The translations under genes were made by a program, and so were the position numbers. This document shows, in pieces, positions 18,101 to 27,332 of a stretch of 61,101 bases of DNA; the stretch's first letter is position 1, and each line of letters starts with the position of its first letter. Source of the stretch: Planctomycetia bacterium (GTDB taxonomy: Bacteria; Planctomycetota; UBA8108; UBA1146); NCBI GenBank assembly GCA_012269595.1, contig JAAXJX010000006.1, positions 51,166-112,266 on the forward strand, written 5' to 3'. The notes under the pieces are model-generated. The model had not been told where the DNA came from. It made no database searches and saw nothing but the letters and a program-made list of their open reading frames with translations.

Positions 18101-18685
18101 GTGAGCACTTCTGAAAAAAACATCATGGCGATGCGCGAAGCAATCGAAGCCATGAACATCGATACCGGATCTGACGGCTGGAAAACTTCCCTGCCGATGT
18201 TTCCTGAAGTCGAAATCGACGCGGACGCTGAAATCTTCTGGGTTCTGGAAACCAATCATGGCACCTTGAAAATCCGCCTGATGCCGGACGTCGCCCCCAA
18301 TCACGTGCGCAATGTGATGTACCTCACCGAGTTGGGATTCTACGACGACCTGACCTTCCACCGGGTGATCACCGGTTTCATGGCCCAGGGTGGCTGCCCA
18401 GAGGGAACCGGAATGGGTGGTCCCGGCTATCGCTTTGCCGGAGAGTTCTCCCCCAAAGCACGCCACGACCGCCGCGGATTGCTGTCGATGGCCAATGCCG
18501 GTCCGAATACCGACGGAAGCCAGTTCTTCATTACCTTCACCCCCACTCCACATCTGGATGACAACCACACCATCTACGGAGAAGTGGTCGAAGGTCATCC
18601 GACTTTGGAAGCCCTCGAGGATCGGGGTTCTGGACACGGTGGAACCAGTGAGCCCCTGCTGATGGTCAAGGCCAGTATTCAGTAA
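18101..18685 (+). CDS. Cytoplasmic peptidyl-prolyl cis-trans isomerase (cyclophilin), tandem paralogue
   Basis: A second cyclophilin of 194 residues. It shares FHRVITGFMAQGGCP, GYRFAGE and LLSMANAGPNTDGSQFF with the gene before it but has no signal peptide, so it should act in the cytosol. I chose GTG 18101, one base after the upstream stop region and five bases after AAGGAAG; an ATG at 18044 in the same frame would overlap the upstream gene. The tandem arrangement implies gene duplication followed by a split in location. Confidence 0.9.
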   Translation: MSTSEKNIMAMREAIEAMNIDTGSDGWKTSLPMFPEVEIDADAEIFWVLETNHGTLKIRLMPDVAPNHVRNVMYLTELGFYDDLTFHRVITGFMAQGGCPEGTGMGGPGYRFAGEFSPKARHDRRGLLSMANAGPNTDGSQFFITFTPTPHLDDNHTIYGEVVEGHPTLEALEDRGSGHGGTSEPLLMVKASIQ

Positions 18686-18705
18686 TGAACTCGCACTTCG
18701 CCTGA

Positions 18706-18750
18706 AGAAAGAGCCCGTTTTCCCAAAGGAAAACGGGCTCTTTTTCTTTC
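18706..18750. terminator. Bidirectional rho-independent terminator
   Basis: AAAGAGCCCGTTTTCC and GGAAAACGGGCTCTTT form a 16-bp stem with a CAAA loop and T-rich flanks on both strands. It lies between the convergent cyclophilin and YqgE genes. Confidence 0.93.
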
Positions 18751-18773
18751 AGCTTTATCGACGGGTCTGCCCT

Positions 18774-19394
18774 TCAATTCATGCGATCATCATGTGGCAA
18801 TTGACTCCATACTCGAAGATTCGAATCACTGGATTGATTCAACAGGCGATTCCAAAGATCGTCCCGAGCTCCAGACAGCAGGTCGTCTGTGTTGGTCCGA
18901 ATCATGACCCAGACCGATTCCAACAACTCCGATTCGAGTTGCCCTGCTTCCCAACCTGAATAGCCACGGAAGAAATGAAGCCTGTCTTCAGAAAGCCGCT
19001 GAGCCGTTACCGCCTCAACCGTTTCCTCAAAATCAGAAGGCTGGTGAACCCCGGGCAATAACTCCCTGCCGTCTGGCAGAACAAGTTCAGTCGTCGAAAT
19101 TTCGGAAGTATCAATCAGACAAAAGGCCTGGTCCGTTCCCACAGGCCCCCCCGTCAGAAAGTGACTTTTCAGTTCCGTTCCACTGATCAACTTCGACATC
19201 ACCGAACGGTGTTCTTCAGGAACAGGTTGATTGAGGACCAGGCCGGATGTTCCAAGCCCTTCCTCATGATCGGTGAGCAGAATGACCGTGCGATAGAAAT
19301 TGGGATCCATTGGAATCATCGGCGATGCAATCAGGCAGTTTCCAGGTTCAATCTGATTGCAAACCTTCACCATTTTGACTCCCGTAACCATCAA
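18774..19394 (-). CDS. YqgE/AlgH family protein
   Basis: The 206-residue product has the family hallmarks GNCLIASPMIPMDPNFYRTV, LLTDHEEGLGTSGLVLNQP, LTGGPVGTDQAFCL and FRGYSGWEAGQLESEL. The family is widespread, and its biochemical role is poorly defined (linked to alginate regulation in Pseudomonas). Several ATG/GTG codons crowd the N-terminus; the conserved part starts around MVKVCNQ, about seven residues in. It lies just downstream of the mrfB gene and may share its transcript. Confidence 0.9.
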   Translation of the reverse strand: MMVTGVKMVKVCNQIEPGNCLIASPMIPMDPNFYRTVILLTDHEEGLGTSGLVLNQPVPEEHRSVMSKLISGTELKSHFLTGGPVGTDQAFCLIDTSEISTTELVLPDGRELLPGVHQPSDFEETVEAVTAQRLSEDRLHFFRGYSGWEAGQLESELLESVWVMIRTNTDDLLSGARDDLWNRLLNQSSDSNLRVWSQLPHDDRMN

Positions 19395-19419
19395 GACCCC
19401 GAACCCATGACACTTTACA

Positions 19420-20106
19420 TCACGGAGACAACATCTCTTCCTGTAACCGGTAACGCAATCCCACCAGCGAGATCAAATCGCGGCGATTATGCAGGTAGAT
19501 CGGCTCGATCACCTCAAAGGGAGCACCTTCCCGCAAGTCCTGAAAACGCAAAGGAGCCTCGGATCCTGGAACATCCGCTTCGCAGCGCGGTAATCCCAGC
19601 AATCGCTCTTCCGCCGTAACAAGCCGACAATCGGGCCACGAACGACGATACTTTTTCCTGATCAGCGGTAACAGGTCCCTTGAAATCAACGGACATTCAG
19701 AATCCAGCTGATGCCACTTCCATCTTTGGCAAAGAAATGGAAGATCAAAACCATCTCCGTTGTAGGTCACGATCTCGCGAAACTCCGCCATTTTTTCTCG
19801 CAAGCGTTTCAACTGCCGACGCTCACTGGCGGCATCACCGGCATACCATTGGGAAAGGTGCAGAACCGTTCCTTTCCGGTAGAGAAACCCGATCATCGCT
19901 GCCAGAGAACGTGAGGCTCTCAAACCCGTTGTCTCCAGATCGAGAAACATGACATCCTCGGGGGTTTGATTCAGAACTTCGGGTGATACGACCCCCTCCA
20001 GATCGACTTCCACATCTTCAGGAATCGTGGGCGTAAAACTTTGAAGGGTGTTTTTGGATTGGAGTTTTTGAATCACTCGTCGGAGCCTCTGCTTCCCCTG
20101 TCTCAT
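19420..20106 (-). CDS. mrfB: Ribonuclease-H-like 3'-5' exonuclease, MrfB/YprB family
   Basis: A 228-residue DnaQ-like nuclease. The first metal motif is FLDLETTGL (DxE), followed by IVTYNGDGFDLPFL (the middle Asp motif) and HNRRDLISL (the last catalytic Asp). This is the YprB/MrfB arrangement. In Bacillus subtilis MrfB is longer, with a C-terminal TPR region; this version is essentially only the nuclease domain. Its ATG overlaps the stop of the helicase gene by four bases. In Bacillus, MrfA (helicase) and MrfB (nuclease) excise mitomycin-type DNA adducts, so the coupled pair suggests the same repair role here. Confidence 0.85.
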   Translation of the reverse strand: MRQGKQRLRRVIQKLQSKNTLQSFTPTIPEDVEVDLEGVVSPEVLNQTPEDVMFLDLETTGLRASRSLAAMIGFLYRKGTVLHLSQWYAGDAASERRQLKRLREKMAEFREIVTYNGDGFDLPFLCQRWKWHQLDSECPLISRDLLPLIRKKYRRSWPDCRLVTAEERLLGLPRCEADVPGSEAPLRFQDLREGAPFEVIEPIYLHNRRDLISLVGLRYRLQEEMLSP

Positions 20107-22649
20107 CCGCGATTCCCCCGTGACGTCAACCGTGCCACCTTTCGTATCTTGCGTTCCACCCGTTCATCCAATGCTGGTGCAGGAGGATTGAGAGGAGACT
20201 CAACAGGTGCGGGCACTCCATGGAGTTCAGGTTTATAGGGCTCCAATCCCAACAGCCGATGCAACAGCCAGCGTGTTGCCTCCTTCGGATAGGGATACTC
20301 CATCACTTCCGATTCGAGAGAAGATTCGATTCGCGACGCCCCTGGCAAGACACAGGAAGGACAACCCGCCACACAGGGGCATTCGACTACCGCCTCGAGG
20401 ACATCTTTGAGGATTTCCCCGTGTTGTTCATGACCGAGCTCGGAATAGCCGATTCCTCCCGGATATAGATCAAAGATATGGATCAGATTGTCGTCGACAT
20501 GATGATCGATATCCCCAGGGTCACACATTGCCCGGATTGCCAACAAATCCCTGAACAGACGGGCGACACCGTGCATTCCGGAACGCAGGAAACCGGGGCC
20601 GTGTTCTTCCGATTGCATGACGGTTTCCCTGTCCAGAGAGATTTCATGACTGACGGTATCCAGCTCGAGGGGAGGAAGATGGACTTCACCGTATCCAATA
20701 TTCTCCGTCGAATGGAAGCGGACCTTTTTATAACCGGTCAGCCGAGTTCGTATCTCCACCTCTGCCAGGCGAATACGCGCTCCACAGACTTCACGGGTAT
20801 CCCATTCCTCTGTGACAGTGACCCGTTTCTGGGTCAGTACTTGAGTGTAGTAACCGGTCTTCGTTCTGCGGATCTTGACCAGACAGTTCACATGATCCAT
20901 CTCCTCAACGATAAATGTTTCTGTTCGATGAATGTAGATAGCGCCTTCATAGAGGCTCAGCATCGCTGCGACATAATCGAGTTCGCCGACGATGTTGTCA
21001 GGGCCGAGTTCAAGGATTGTGAAGTTCTCTTCACTTGCGGTGCGCAATTTGACCTGTGTCGCAGGATACTCCTCCCGTGCGAGATACCAGGCTCCGCCTT
21101 CCTCCCGCAGGCGTTTCTCCTCCTGCAAGACGGTGCACATGGCGGTCACACCGGGGCCAAGGAGATCATCGTCAGCTGAGGTCAGTGGCAACTCGTAGGC
21201 TGCACAAATCAAATGCCGCGCCACGATGTAGGGGTTGTCGGTTTCAATCACTGCGTTTTCAGGCGAGCTCCCGAACAGGCTCTCCGGATGACGGACAAAC
21301 CACTGATCGATGGGGTCATTGCCCGCAATCATGAAGACCAGTGATTCCCCATGTCGACGCCCTGCTCTGCCCGCCTGCTGCATGAACGAACAGACACTCC
21401 CCGGCCAACCGACGATGATGCAACCATCAAGTCCCCCGACGTCGATCCCCACTTCCAGTGCACTGGTTGAGACCACACCACCCAATTTTCCATCGAACAG
21501 TGAAGACTCAATACGACGTCTTTCCATCGGCAGGTAACCGGCACGGTAGGGTTCAATCTTGCTGGCGACTTCCTCACGGTCACTGGCTCCACGCGCCCTC
21601 TCGCGTATGTATCGCAGGATCAGTTCCACATTGTTTCGGGTTCGGGCAAAACAGATGGTTCTCAATCCCCGACGAACCAGTTCCGGCAACAGCCTGACTG
21701 CCACAGAGGTGGGTCCCCGCCGGGTCAGGGTTCCATCGGTGCGCTCAACCACGGGTGGATTCCATAACACCACCTCCTTGTGACCGCGGGGTGAACCATC
21801 GTCTTCAATGACGCTGACATCACGGCCGATCAGCCGCCCGACATGCTCTCCCGGATTGCGAATCGTCGCACTCGCAGCGATGAAGACCGGATCGGAACCG
21901 TGGTGCCGACAGATTCGCCGCAATCTTCGGATCACAGCGGAAACGTGGGATCCGAAGATGCCACGCAAGGTATGCACTTCATCGAGAACGACGTAGCGCA
22001 AGTTGGCAAAGAGCGCCCCCCATCCCCCATGGTTGGGAAGAATGGAAGCATGCAACATATCCGGGTTGGTCAGGATGATCCGACCTGAACGGCGCAATCG
22101 ACGGCGCATTGTGGGCTCCGTATCGCCGTCGTAGATCCCGGTCTCCAACTGCAGACCCATCCCATCGATGACCCCGCGCAAATGTCGGTGCTGATCCTGG
22201 GAGAGCGCCTTGGTCGGATAGAGCAACAGTGCATGTGCTCCGGGATCACGGACCATTGCATCGATCACCGGCAACGTACAACACAGGGTCTTGCCACTGG
22301 CAGTCGAAGAGGCAATCACCACATCCTCGCCGTCAAGGGTTCGGGAGATGGATTGGGCTTGATGCCGATACAGGGGCCAGGTGCCGGATTTTTGCAAATG
22401 TTCCAGAATACGTGAATCCAGGGGAGGGGCCTCCTCCGCAGGAATCGCATCCCGGGCCGGCAGGGTCTGCCGCGCCACCAACTCTTCTGCGGAACCCAAT
22501 CGGGATTCCACATCCGACAACACCTCGAGGGGAGTGGGTGCCTCATGAAGGGCCGAGTCATGAAGGGGATTTCTTCGGGGTCTGGTTTCCAAATCAGCTC
22601 TCTTTCGATCAGAGACGGCGGCAACGACGTCGACCGGGGACCCTAACAT
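20103..22649 (-). CDS. mrfA: DEAD/DEAH helicase MrfA/YprA family with DUF1998-type Cys cluster
   Basis: An SF2 helicase of 848 residues. Walker A is SSTASGKT (residues 114-121), motif II is LDEVHTLRG, motif III SATI, then the second RecA domain with VGWPGSVCSFMQQAGRAGRR. The C-terminus has the MrfA-type cluster CPCVAGCPSC that should bind a metal. The upstream ATG of the open frame (22901) would overlap the divergent amidase gene, and its first 84 residues look non-coding, so I take ATG 22649. It forms an overlapping operon with the exonuclease gene. Relative to the 749-residue Bacillus protein there is an N-terminal extension of roughly 90 residues. Confidence 0.9.
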   Translation of the reverse strand: MLGSPVDVVAAVSDRKRADLETRPRRNPLHDSALHEAPTPLEVLSDVESRLGSAEELVARQTLPARDAIPAEEAPPLDSRILEHLQKSGTWPLYRHQAQSISRTLDGEDVVIASSTASGKTLCCTLPVIDAMVRDPGAHALLLYPTKALSQDQHRHLRGVIDGMGLQLETGIYDGDTEPTMRRRLRRSGRIILTNPDMLHASILPNHGGWGALFANLRYVVLDEVHTLRGIFGSHVSAVIRRLRRICRHHGSDPVFIAASATIRNPGEHVGRLIGRDVSVIEDDGSPRGHKEVVLWNPPVVERTDGTLTRRGPTSVAVRLLPELVRRGLRTICFARTRNNVELILRYIRERARGASDREEVASKIEPYRAGYLPMERRRIESSLFDGKLGGVVSTSALEVGIDVGGLDGCIIVGWPGSVCSFMQQAGRAGRRHGESLVFMIAGNDPIDQWFVRHPESLFGSSPENAVIETDNPYIVARHLICAAYELPLTSADDDLLGPGVTAMCTVLQEEKRLREEGGAWYLAREEYPATQVKLRTASEENFTILELGPDNIVGELDYVAAMLSLYEGAIYIHRTETFIVEEMDHVNCLVKIRRTKTGYYTQVLTQKRVTVTEEWDTREVCGARIRLAEVEIRTRLTGYKKVRFHSTENIGYGEVHLPPLELDTVSHEISLDRETVMQSEEHGPGFLRSGMHGVARLFRDLLAIRAMCDPGDIDHHVDDNLIHIFDLYPGGIGYSELGHEQHGEILKDVLEAVVECPCVAGCPSCVLPGASRIESSLESEVMEYPYPKEATRWLLHRLLGLEPYKPELHGVPAPVESPLNPPAPALDERVERKIRKVARLTSRGNRG

Positions 22650-22767
22650 AACCCTAACAAAAGTTCCAGATCCCGCTGCCAGGCCCCCCTGAGGTTGTGT
22701 TTGGTAAATCTTTGCTGTTCCGGTATCGTGATCCACAGGGGACCGCACCGCTGGAAATTGGGGAATC

Positions 22768-24000
22768 TTGAAGCTGAATACACCTGCTACGCCGACCCAA
22801 CGAGCCTCTTCTGGCGGTCTCTGCAAGCCGCTGATCGGTTTGCTGATTCTGGTTCTGAGCGGCTGCGGTGGTGGGCCGGACCCACGCACTGAACCCGTCA
22901 ATCCGATCCCTCTTCTCGAATTTGAATCTTTGCTGCAACGGGGAAAAACCTATCAGGCACGGGCACTGATCGAACCCTTCGCCAGCCCGGAGCAAGCCAA
23001 CAGCATCCGCGGTATCGCCAGACTCGGGCTCGGTCGATGTGATCTGGCCGACAAGCGCTACGAGGACAGCCTGCTGCATTTGGACAAGGCCAGGCGACTA
23101 TTGCCACCGGGACCGGATCAGGCACAGGCACGATTCCATTTGGGGGTCGCCTATCTGCGCACCAAATCAGTGATGAGCGCACTGAATCATCTGGAGGCGG
23201 CGTTTGCAGGGGTCAGTAACAGCGATCTGAAGAAGCGGTCCGCCTACCTGATCGTCAGGACACAGGAGGAGTTGGGAGATCCTGTCTCCACTCTCTATCG
23301 CGAAGCCTCCGCCGGTACCTATTACAGTGAATATTCCGGAATCTGGTCGCAACCGACCACGGTTGTCGCCCAACCTCCCATCGAGACGACACCGCGAGAG
23401 ATCACTCCCAAACCGGAGGTGCGCCGACTTGCCCCACCACCGCTTCGCCTGCTGAAACGACAGCAATGGAACGCACGACCGGTTCGAACTTCTTCCGTCA
23501 ATCCGATGAGTCGGCCCTTCCGAATCACCGTTCACCACACTGCTGATCAGGAGAGCCTCTCCTCCATCAGTCAGAGTGATCCCCGTGAATACCTGAAAAT
23601 TCTTCAGCGTCACTGTCAGAACAATCTTGACTGGGGAGACCTTGGATATCACTTCCTGATCAGCAAGGACGGTCGAATCTGGGAGGGGCGGCCGATGAAA
23701 TACCAGGGGGCCCATGCGGGAAATCCCACACTCAACAGGGGAAACATCGGTATCGCCCTCATAGGAAATTTCGATCGCACCAAGCCGAGTACCGCACAGG
23801 TCCGCAGCCTGCAAAATCTTTTGGCCAGCCTCTGTGACCTCTACCGGATCCAGCCTTCAAAGATCTTTGGCCATGGCGACCTCAAAACCACCGGTTGCCC
23901 GGGCAGGCACTTGAGTTCCATTCTCCGTGAACTGGTGCGCAAGCTCGAAAACAGCAACCTGTCACGTCGAAAAGATGGATTTGATTCAAAATCCCGCTGA
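22768..24000 (+). CDS. N-acetylmuramoyl-L-alanine amidase lipoprotein with TPR-like segment
   Basis: The 410-residue protein begins with a lipoprotein signal (GLLILVLSGC, lipid Cys at 33). It continues with a helical TPR-like region (about 50-175), a Pro-rich linker and a PGRP/Ami_2 amidase domain (about 245-395). The zinc and catalytic elements ITVHHTAD, YHFLISKDGRIWEGR, GAHAGN and GHGDLKTTGCPG are all present. It should cleave the amide between muramic acid and the peptide stem while tethered to a membrane, in cell-wall turnover. The start is TTG at 22768 with GGGGA upstream. It is divergent from mrfA and overlaps lysA by 26 bases. Confidence 0.88.
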   Translation: MKLNTPATPTQRASSGGLCKPLIGLLILVLSGCGGGPDPRTEPVNPIPLLEFESLLQRGKTYQARALIEPFASPEQANSIRGIARLGLGRCDLADKRYEDSLLHLDKARRLLPPGPDQAQARFHLGVAYLRTKSVMSALNHLEAAFAGVSNSDLKKRSAYLIVRTQEELGDPVSTLYREASAGTYYSEYSGIWSQPTTVVAQPPIETTPREITPKPEVRRLAPPPLRLLKRQQWNARPVRTSSVNPMSRPFRITVHHTADQESLSSISQSDPREYLKILQRHCQNNLDWGDLGYHFLISKDGRIWEGRPMKYQGAHAGNPTLNRGNIGIALIGNFDRTKPSTAQVRSLQNLLASLCDLYRIQPSKIFGHGDLKTTGCPGRHLSSILRELVRKLENSNLSRRKDGFDSKSR

Positions 24001-25219
24001 TCCCTCAGCCCGTCCCTGCATCGCTCCTCAAGTTCTTGAAGAGTTGGCAAGGGAACATGGCACTCCTCTCTACATTCTGAACCTCGACATCGTTGATCAG
24101 CAATGGAGCAAACTCTCAGCCTTCGACTCCATTCGATATGCCCAAAAGGCCCACTCGGGATTACACCTGTTGAAATGGCTCGCCAAAAAGAACGCTCACG
24201 TCGATGCCGTCTCGGGCACGGAAGTTCTCAAGGCGATCCATGCCGGATTTCCCGTTGAACACATCGAACTGGCGACGGATGTTCTCGACCGGAGATCCCT
24301 GAAAGTGATCGAAGAACATGAAGTTCGTGTGAACATCGGCACACTCAACATGATCCAGGAGCTCGCCTCCACTCCCTGCAGGGAGTGCACCCTGCGAATC
24401 AATCCGGGGTTTGGTGGAGGCCATGATCAGAAGGTGACCACCGGAGGCTCCGCTTCCAAACACGGCATCTGGTGGGAGCAGCTGCCTCAGGCCTATGAAA
24501 TGGCAGCCGCGAACAACCTGACCGTCACCGGATTGCACATGCACATTGGCTCGGGGGTGACTCTCGAACTCCTGGAAAAGCAGATCGGGTTCATGCAGAG
24601 CTGTCTCTGCGATGCTCCGGAATCAGTATCGAGAATCTCCACCGGAGGTGGACTGCCCATCCCCTACCAACCTCATGAAACAGAATTCGCCGTCGAGCAA
24701 TGGAGCCAAACCTGGCTCGAGGCCAGAAACCGTTGGCAAGTCGACCTCGGCAGACCGATTCATCTGGAAGTGGAACCGGGCAGATTCCTGGTCGCTCAGG
24801 CTGGAATCCTCATCACGGAAGTCCGGGGAACCAAATCGACTCCCGATCATGACTGGATCATGGTCGATGCGGGATTCCACACTCTGGCACGCCCCCTTCT
24901 TTACGGGGCCTACCATGAGGTGGTTGCACTTCGGGAAACCACAGGAAAATCGTGGCCCCAGCTGGTTGCCGGCCCGCTTTGTGAATCGGGAGACGTCCTC
25001 ACCACCGGGCCAGCAGGCGAGTTGCAACCCCGACACTTGCCCAGACAGGAAACCGGAGACTATCTCGCACTTCTCGATGTCGGGGCTTACGGAATATCCA
25101 TGGCCAGCGGCTATAACGGGTTTGAGTTACCTGCAGAGGTGACCTTCGAAGAGGGCCAACCCCGCCTGACTCGTGCTCGTCAAACACCCCAGGAACAGTG
25201 GATTCAGGAACTTTCCTGA
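23975..25219 (+). CDS. lysA: Diaminopimelate decarboxylase LysA
   Basis: A fold-III PLP enzyme of 414 residues that makes L-lysine from meso-diaminopimelate. The PLP lysine lies in YAQKAHSG (K58). Other family elements are HVDAVSGTEVLKA, the phosphate-binding HMHIGSG and STGGGLPIPY, HLEVEPGR, and the active-site CESGD (partner-subunit Cys). GAYGISMASGYNG closes the protein. ATG 23975 is chosen over the upstream GTG at 23927 because the conserved sequence starts there and it reduces overlap with the amidase gene. Pairing with a peptidoglycan amidase fits diaminopimelate metabolism. A related carboxynorspermidine-type decarboxylase is a less likely alternative. Confidence 0.85.
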   Translation: MDLIQNPADPSARPCIAPQVLEELAREHGTPLYILNLDIVDQQWSKLSAFDSIRYAQKAHSGLHLLKWLAKKNAHVDAVSGTEVLKAIHAGFPVEHIELATDVLDRRSLKVIEEHEVRVNIGTLNMIQELASTPCRECTLRINPGFGGGHDQKVTTGGSASKHGIWWEQLPQAYEMAAANNLTVTGLHMHIGSGVTLELLEKQIGFMQSCLCDAPESVSRISTGGGLPIPYQPHETEFAVEQWSQTWLEARNRWQVDLGRPIHLEVEPGRFLVAQAGILITEVRGTKSTPDHDWIMVDAGFHTLARPLLYGAYHEVVALRETTGKSWPQLVAGPLCESGDVLTTGPAGELQPRHLPRQETGDYLALLDVGAYGISMASGYNGFELPAEVTFEEGQPRLTRARQTPQEQWIQELS

Positions 25220-25335
25220 TAACTCCATCCATTGGCAAATCCATGGGCAGCAGTCGGTATTTACCGGCGGCTCACAAATGGGTAAGTTTATGGCCAGTGA
25301 AAGACCAATCCCGTTCAAACGGACAGGAGGCGTTT

Positions 25336-25596
25336 ATGATCTTCGGTTTCTTTGGAAAAAAGAAGCGAGAGGAAGAGCGACGCAAGAATGAACAGCTGCG
25401 CCGTGAGCTCAAGGTCGAAAAAGAAGCTCTGGAAACCGAGCTGGAGTTGCTCGAAAAGAAACTCAATGTCGAACTGGAATCGCAAGATGGTGACCGTACC
25501 ACCACGCTCAGTCGATACCCCAGACGCATCGTGGAGTTGCGGATTCGCATCGATGCCATCAATCGAAAGATTGAGAAAATCGTCGATCCCGACTGA
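25336..25596 (+). CDS. Small charged coiled-coil protein
   Basis: The 86-residue product starts MIFGFFGKKKREEER and then shows a long heptad-like helix (EALETELELLEKKLNVELES) followed by a second helix. No known domain is recognised. An AGGAGG-type site (ACAGGAGG) lies five bases before the ATG, so it is very likely translated. Earlier in-frame starts lack such a site. A scaffolding or adaptor role is only a guess. Confidence 0.75.
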   Translation: MIFGFFGKKKREEERRKNEQLRRELKVEKEALETELELLEKKLNVELESQDGDRTTTLSRYPRRIVELRIRIDAINRKIEKIVDPD

Positions 25597-25599
25597 AAC

Positions 25600-25887
25600 C
25601 TATTCCGCCTGTTGATCCGGTTCAGAATCATCTTTCCCGCGGTAGACATTGCGCCTGCGGGCGTACTCTCCTGCAGTCATGCCAAAGGTACTTTCCACAT
25701 CTCCCTTTTCTCCGATGACATTTTCGTGGATTCGCTCAAGAAAAGGAACGCACCAACCACAACCGGTGCCCGCACCGAAACACTCTGAAAGCTGGGATGG
25801 TTTCACCGGACGCGTCTGACGGGTGAAATTGACCAACTTCCTCATCGATACGTGGAAGCAGTAGCAGACTTTGTCATCGAGTTTCAC
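25600..25887 (-). CDS. BFD-like [2Fe-2S]-binding protein
   Basis: The 95-residue product has the cysteine pattern of bacterioferritin-associated-ferredoxin-like domains: C8-Y-C10 (VCYCFHVS), then C36 and, in GTGCGWCVP, C43 and C46. These should hold a 2Fe-2S cluster. Such small proteins pass electrons or regulate iron metabolism. It is convergent with the coiled-coil gene and divergent from the threonine aldolase gene. The partner is not identifiable from context. Confidence 0.8.
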   Translation of the reverse strand: MKLDDKVCYCFHVSMRKLVNFTRQTRPVKPSQLSECFGAGTGCGWCVPFLERIHENVIGEKGDVESTFGMTAGEYARRRNVYRGKDDSEPDQQAE

Positions 25888-26056
25888 GGGTCACCCCTCC
25901 ACTTGCTTCAAGACTCCTGAATCGCAAATCCCCGGAACTGAGCGGATTTGGACTGAATGATGGCCGGACAGCAGCGGTTTTCTGAAACCGGAACCAAATC
26001 ACCGGTATCATGACGGAAGTAAATCGGTGGTGAAACCACCCTGAGAAGGAAGAGCG

Positions 26057-27106
26057 ATGAATCCATCCGACAGCAAAGTTGATCTCCGCTCCGATACGGT
26101 TACCCATCCGACAGAGGAGATGCTCGAGGCGATGAGAACCGCCCCCCTCGGAGACGATGTCATGGGTGAAGACCCGACCATCAACCTTCTGGAAGAGGAA
26201 AGTGCTCAACTGCTCGGCAAGGAAGCAGCCATCTTCGTCCCCTCCGGAACCATGGCCAACAGCATCGCCATCGGAGCCCAGACCCGGCCCGGCGATGAAA
26301 TCCTGCTCATGGAAGACAGTCATATCTTTCTTTACGAAGCGGGAGGATCCTCCCGCCTGTGGGGAGTTCATCCGCGCCCCATCTCCTCAACCGCTGGCTG
26401 CCTCACCGCTGGGGACATCGACTCAAGGATTCGCCCCGATGACCCCCACCAACCGATCACTTCAATGGTCTGCCTTGAAAATACGCACAATATGGCAGGT
26501 GGAATTGTCGTCTCCCCGGAACAGATGGCGCCCGTGATTGCGACGGCCAAAAAGCACTCCTTGCGATTGCATCTGGATGGTGCCCGTCTTTTTCATGCTC
26601 AAGCGGCCCTCGATATTCCCGCTGCCGAATTGGTAAAGGACTTCGATTCCATCTCCTTCTGCCTGTCAAAAGGTCTTTCATGCCCCGTCGGTTCCATCCT
26701 GTGTGGAGACCGTAAGACGATTGCGGAAGCTCACCGACTGCGCAAACTGCTCGGAGGTGGAATGCGTCAAGCCGGAGTGTTGGCGGCAGCAGGCCGGGTG
26801 GCCCTGGCTGAGAGTGTGCCGCGCCTCAAGGATGATCATCGAAGGTGTCAGGTTCTCGCCGAGGGTCTCGCAAACTTGCCGGGAATCGAGGTCTCCCCGA
26901 ACCCCACCCATTCGAATATCGTTTTCATTCGCAAGGCGGGTTCTACTGCAGAGGACTACGACCGGCTCCAGGTCTCCCTCGAGGAACGGGGCGTCCAGGT
27001 CTTCAGTATCGGCCCTCGGGGCTTACGGGCGGTGGTTCACCGTCAAATCGACGATTTGGCGATAGAACGTGCCCTGGAGGCTTTTTCAGCCGAATTTCAG
27101 TCCTGA
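26057..27106 (+). CDS. ltaE: Low-specificity L-threonine aldolase
   Basis: A fold-I PLP enzyme of 349 residues that cleaves threonine or allo-threonine to glycine and acetaldehyde. Signature elements are [44 protein letters not shown], the aspartate and His segment [11 protein letters not shown], and the PLP lysine in [12 protein letters not shown] (K205). The start ATG has GAAGGAAGAGCG upstream. It appears monocistronic. Confidence 0.92.
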   Translation: MNPSDSKVDLRSDTVTHPTEEMLEAMRTAPLGDDVMGEDPTINLLEEESAQLLGKEAAIFVPSGTMANSIAIGAQTRPGDEILLMEDSHIFLYEAGGSSRLWGVHPRPISSTAGCLTAGDIDSRIRPDDPHQPITSMVCLENTHNMAGGIVVSPEQMAPVIATAKKHSLRLHLDGARLFHAQAALDIPAAELVKDFDSISFCLSKGLSCPVGSILCGDRKTIAEAHRLRKLLGGGMRQAGVLAAAGRVALAESVPRLKDDHRRCQVLAEGLANLPGIEVSPNPTHSNIVFIRKAGSTAEDYDRLQVSLEERGVQVFSIGPRGLRAVVHRQIDDLAIERALEAFSAEFQS

Positions 27107-27332
27107 TTCCTTTCCGAACCCCCACTCCCTCCGGGTACTGAAGGGGTGGAGATGGAGAGTCTCCAGTCCCCTGAGGCCTTAGCCGAGGGGGTTGAGGTGG
27201 TGCCGACCCGGAACGGGCGAATTCCGGGAGCATGGTATACTCCTTCAGCGATTCTTTTGGCCCTTTGGGTCTCTTTGGTTCGTTTCGCCCGCCGGTCGAT
27301 TCAACTTGCTGGTCGATTCAAAAGGAGTGGAC
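27107..27332 (+). promoter_or_regulatory. Structured leader upstream of the ECF sigma operon
   Basis: Two hairpins can be drawn by eye: AGGGG/GGAGA pairing with TCTCC/CCCCT (27142-27172), and CCCGGAA with TTCCGGG (27207-27228). TATACT at 27236-27241 could be a -10 box, but I see no matching -35. AAAGGAG at 27321-27326 is the ribosome site for the sigma factor. The promoter may instead be of a sigma-specific (autoregulated) type. Confidence 0.35.

Noticed and set aside
20478-21179. Plus-strand 233-codon frame inside mrfA
   Set aside because: It is antisense to conserved helicase sequence and has no recognisable domain.
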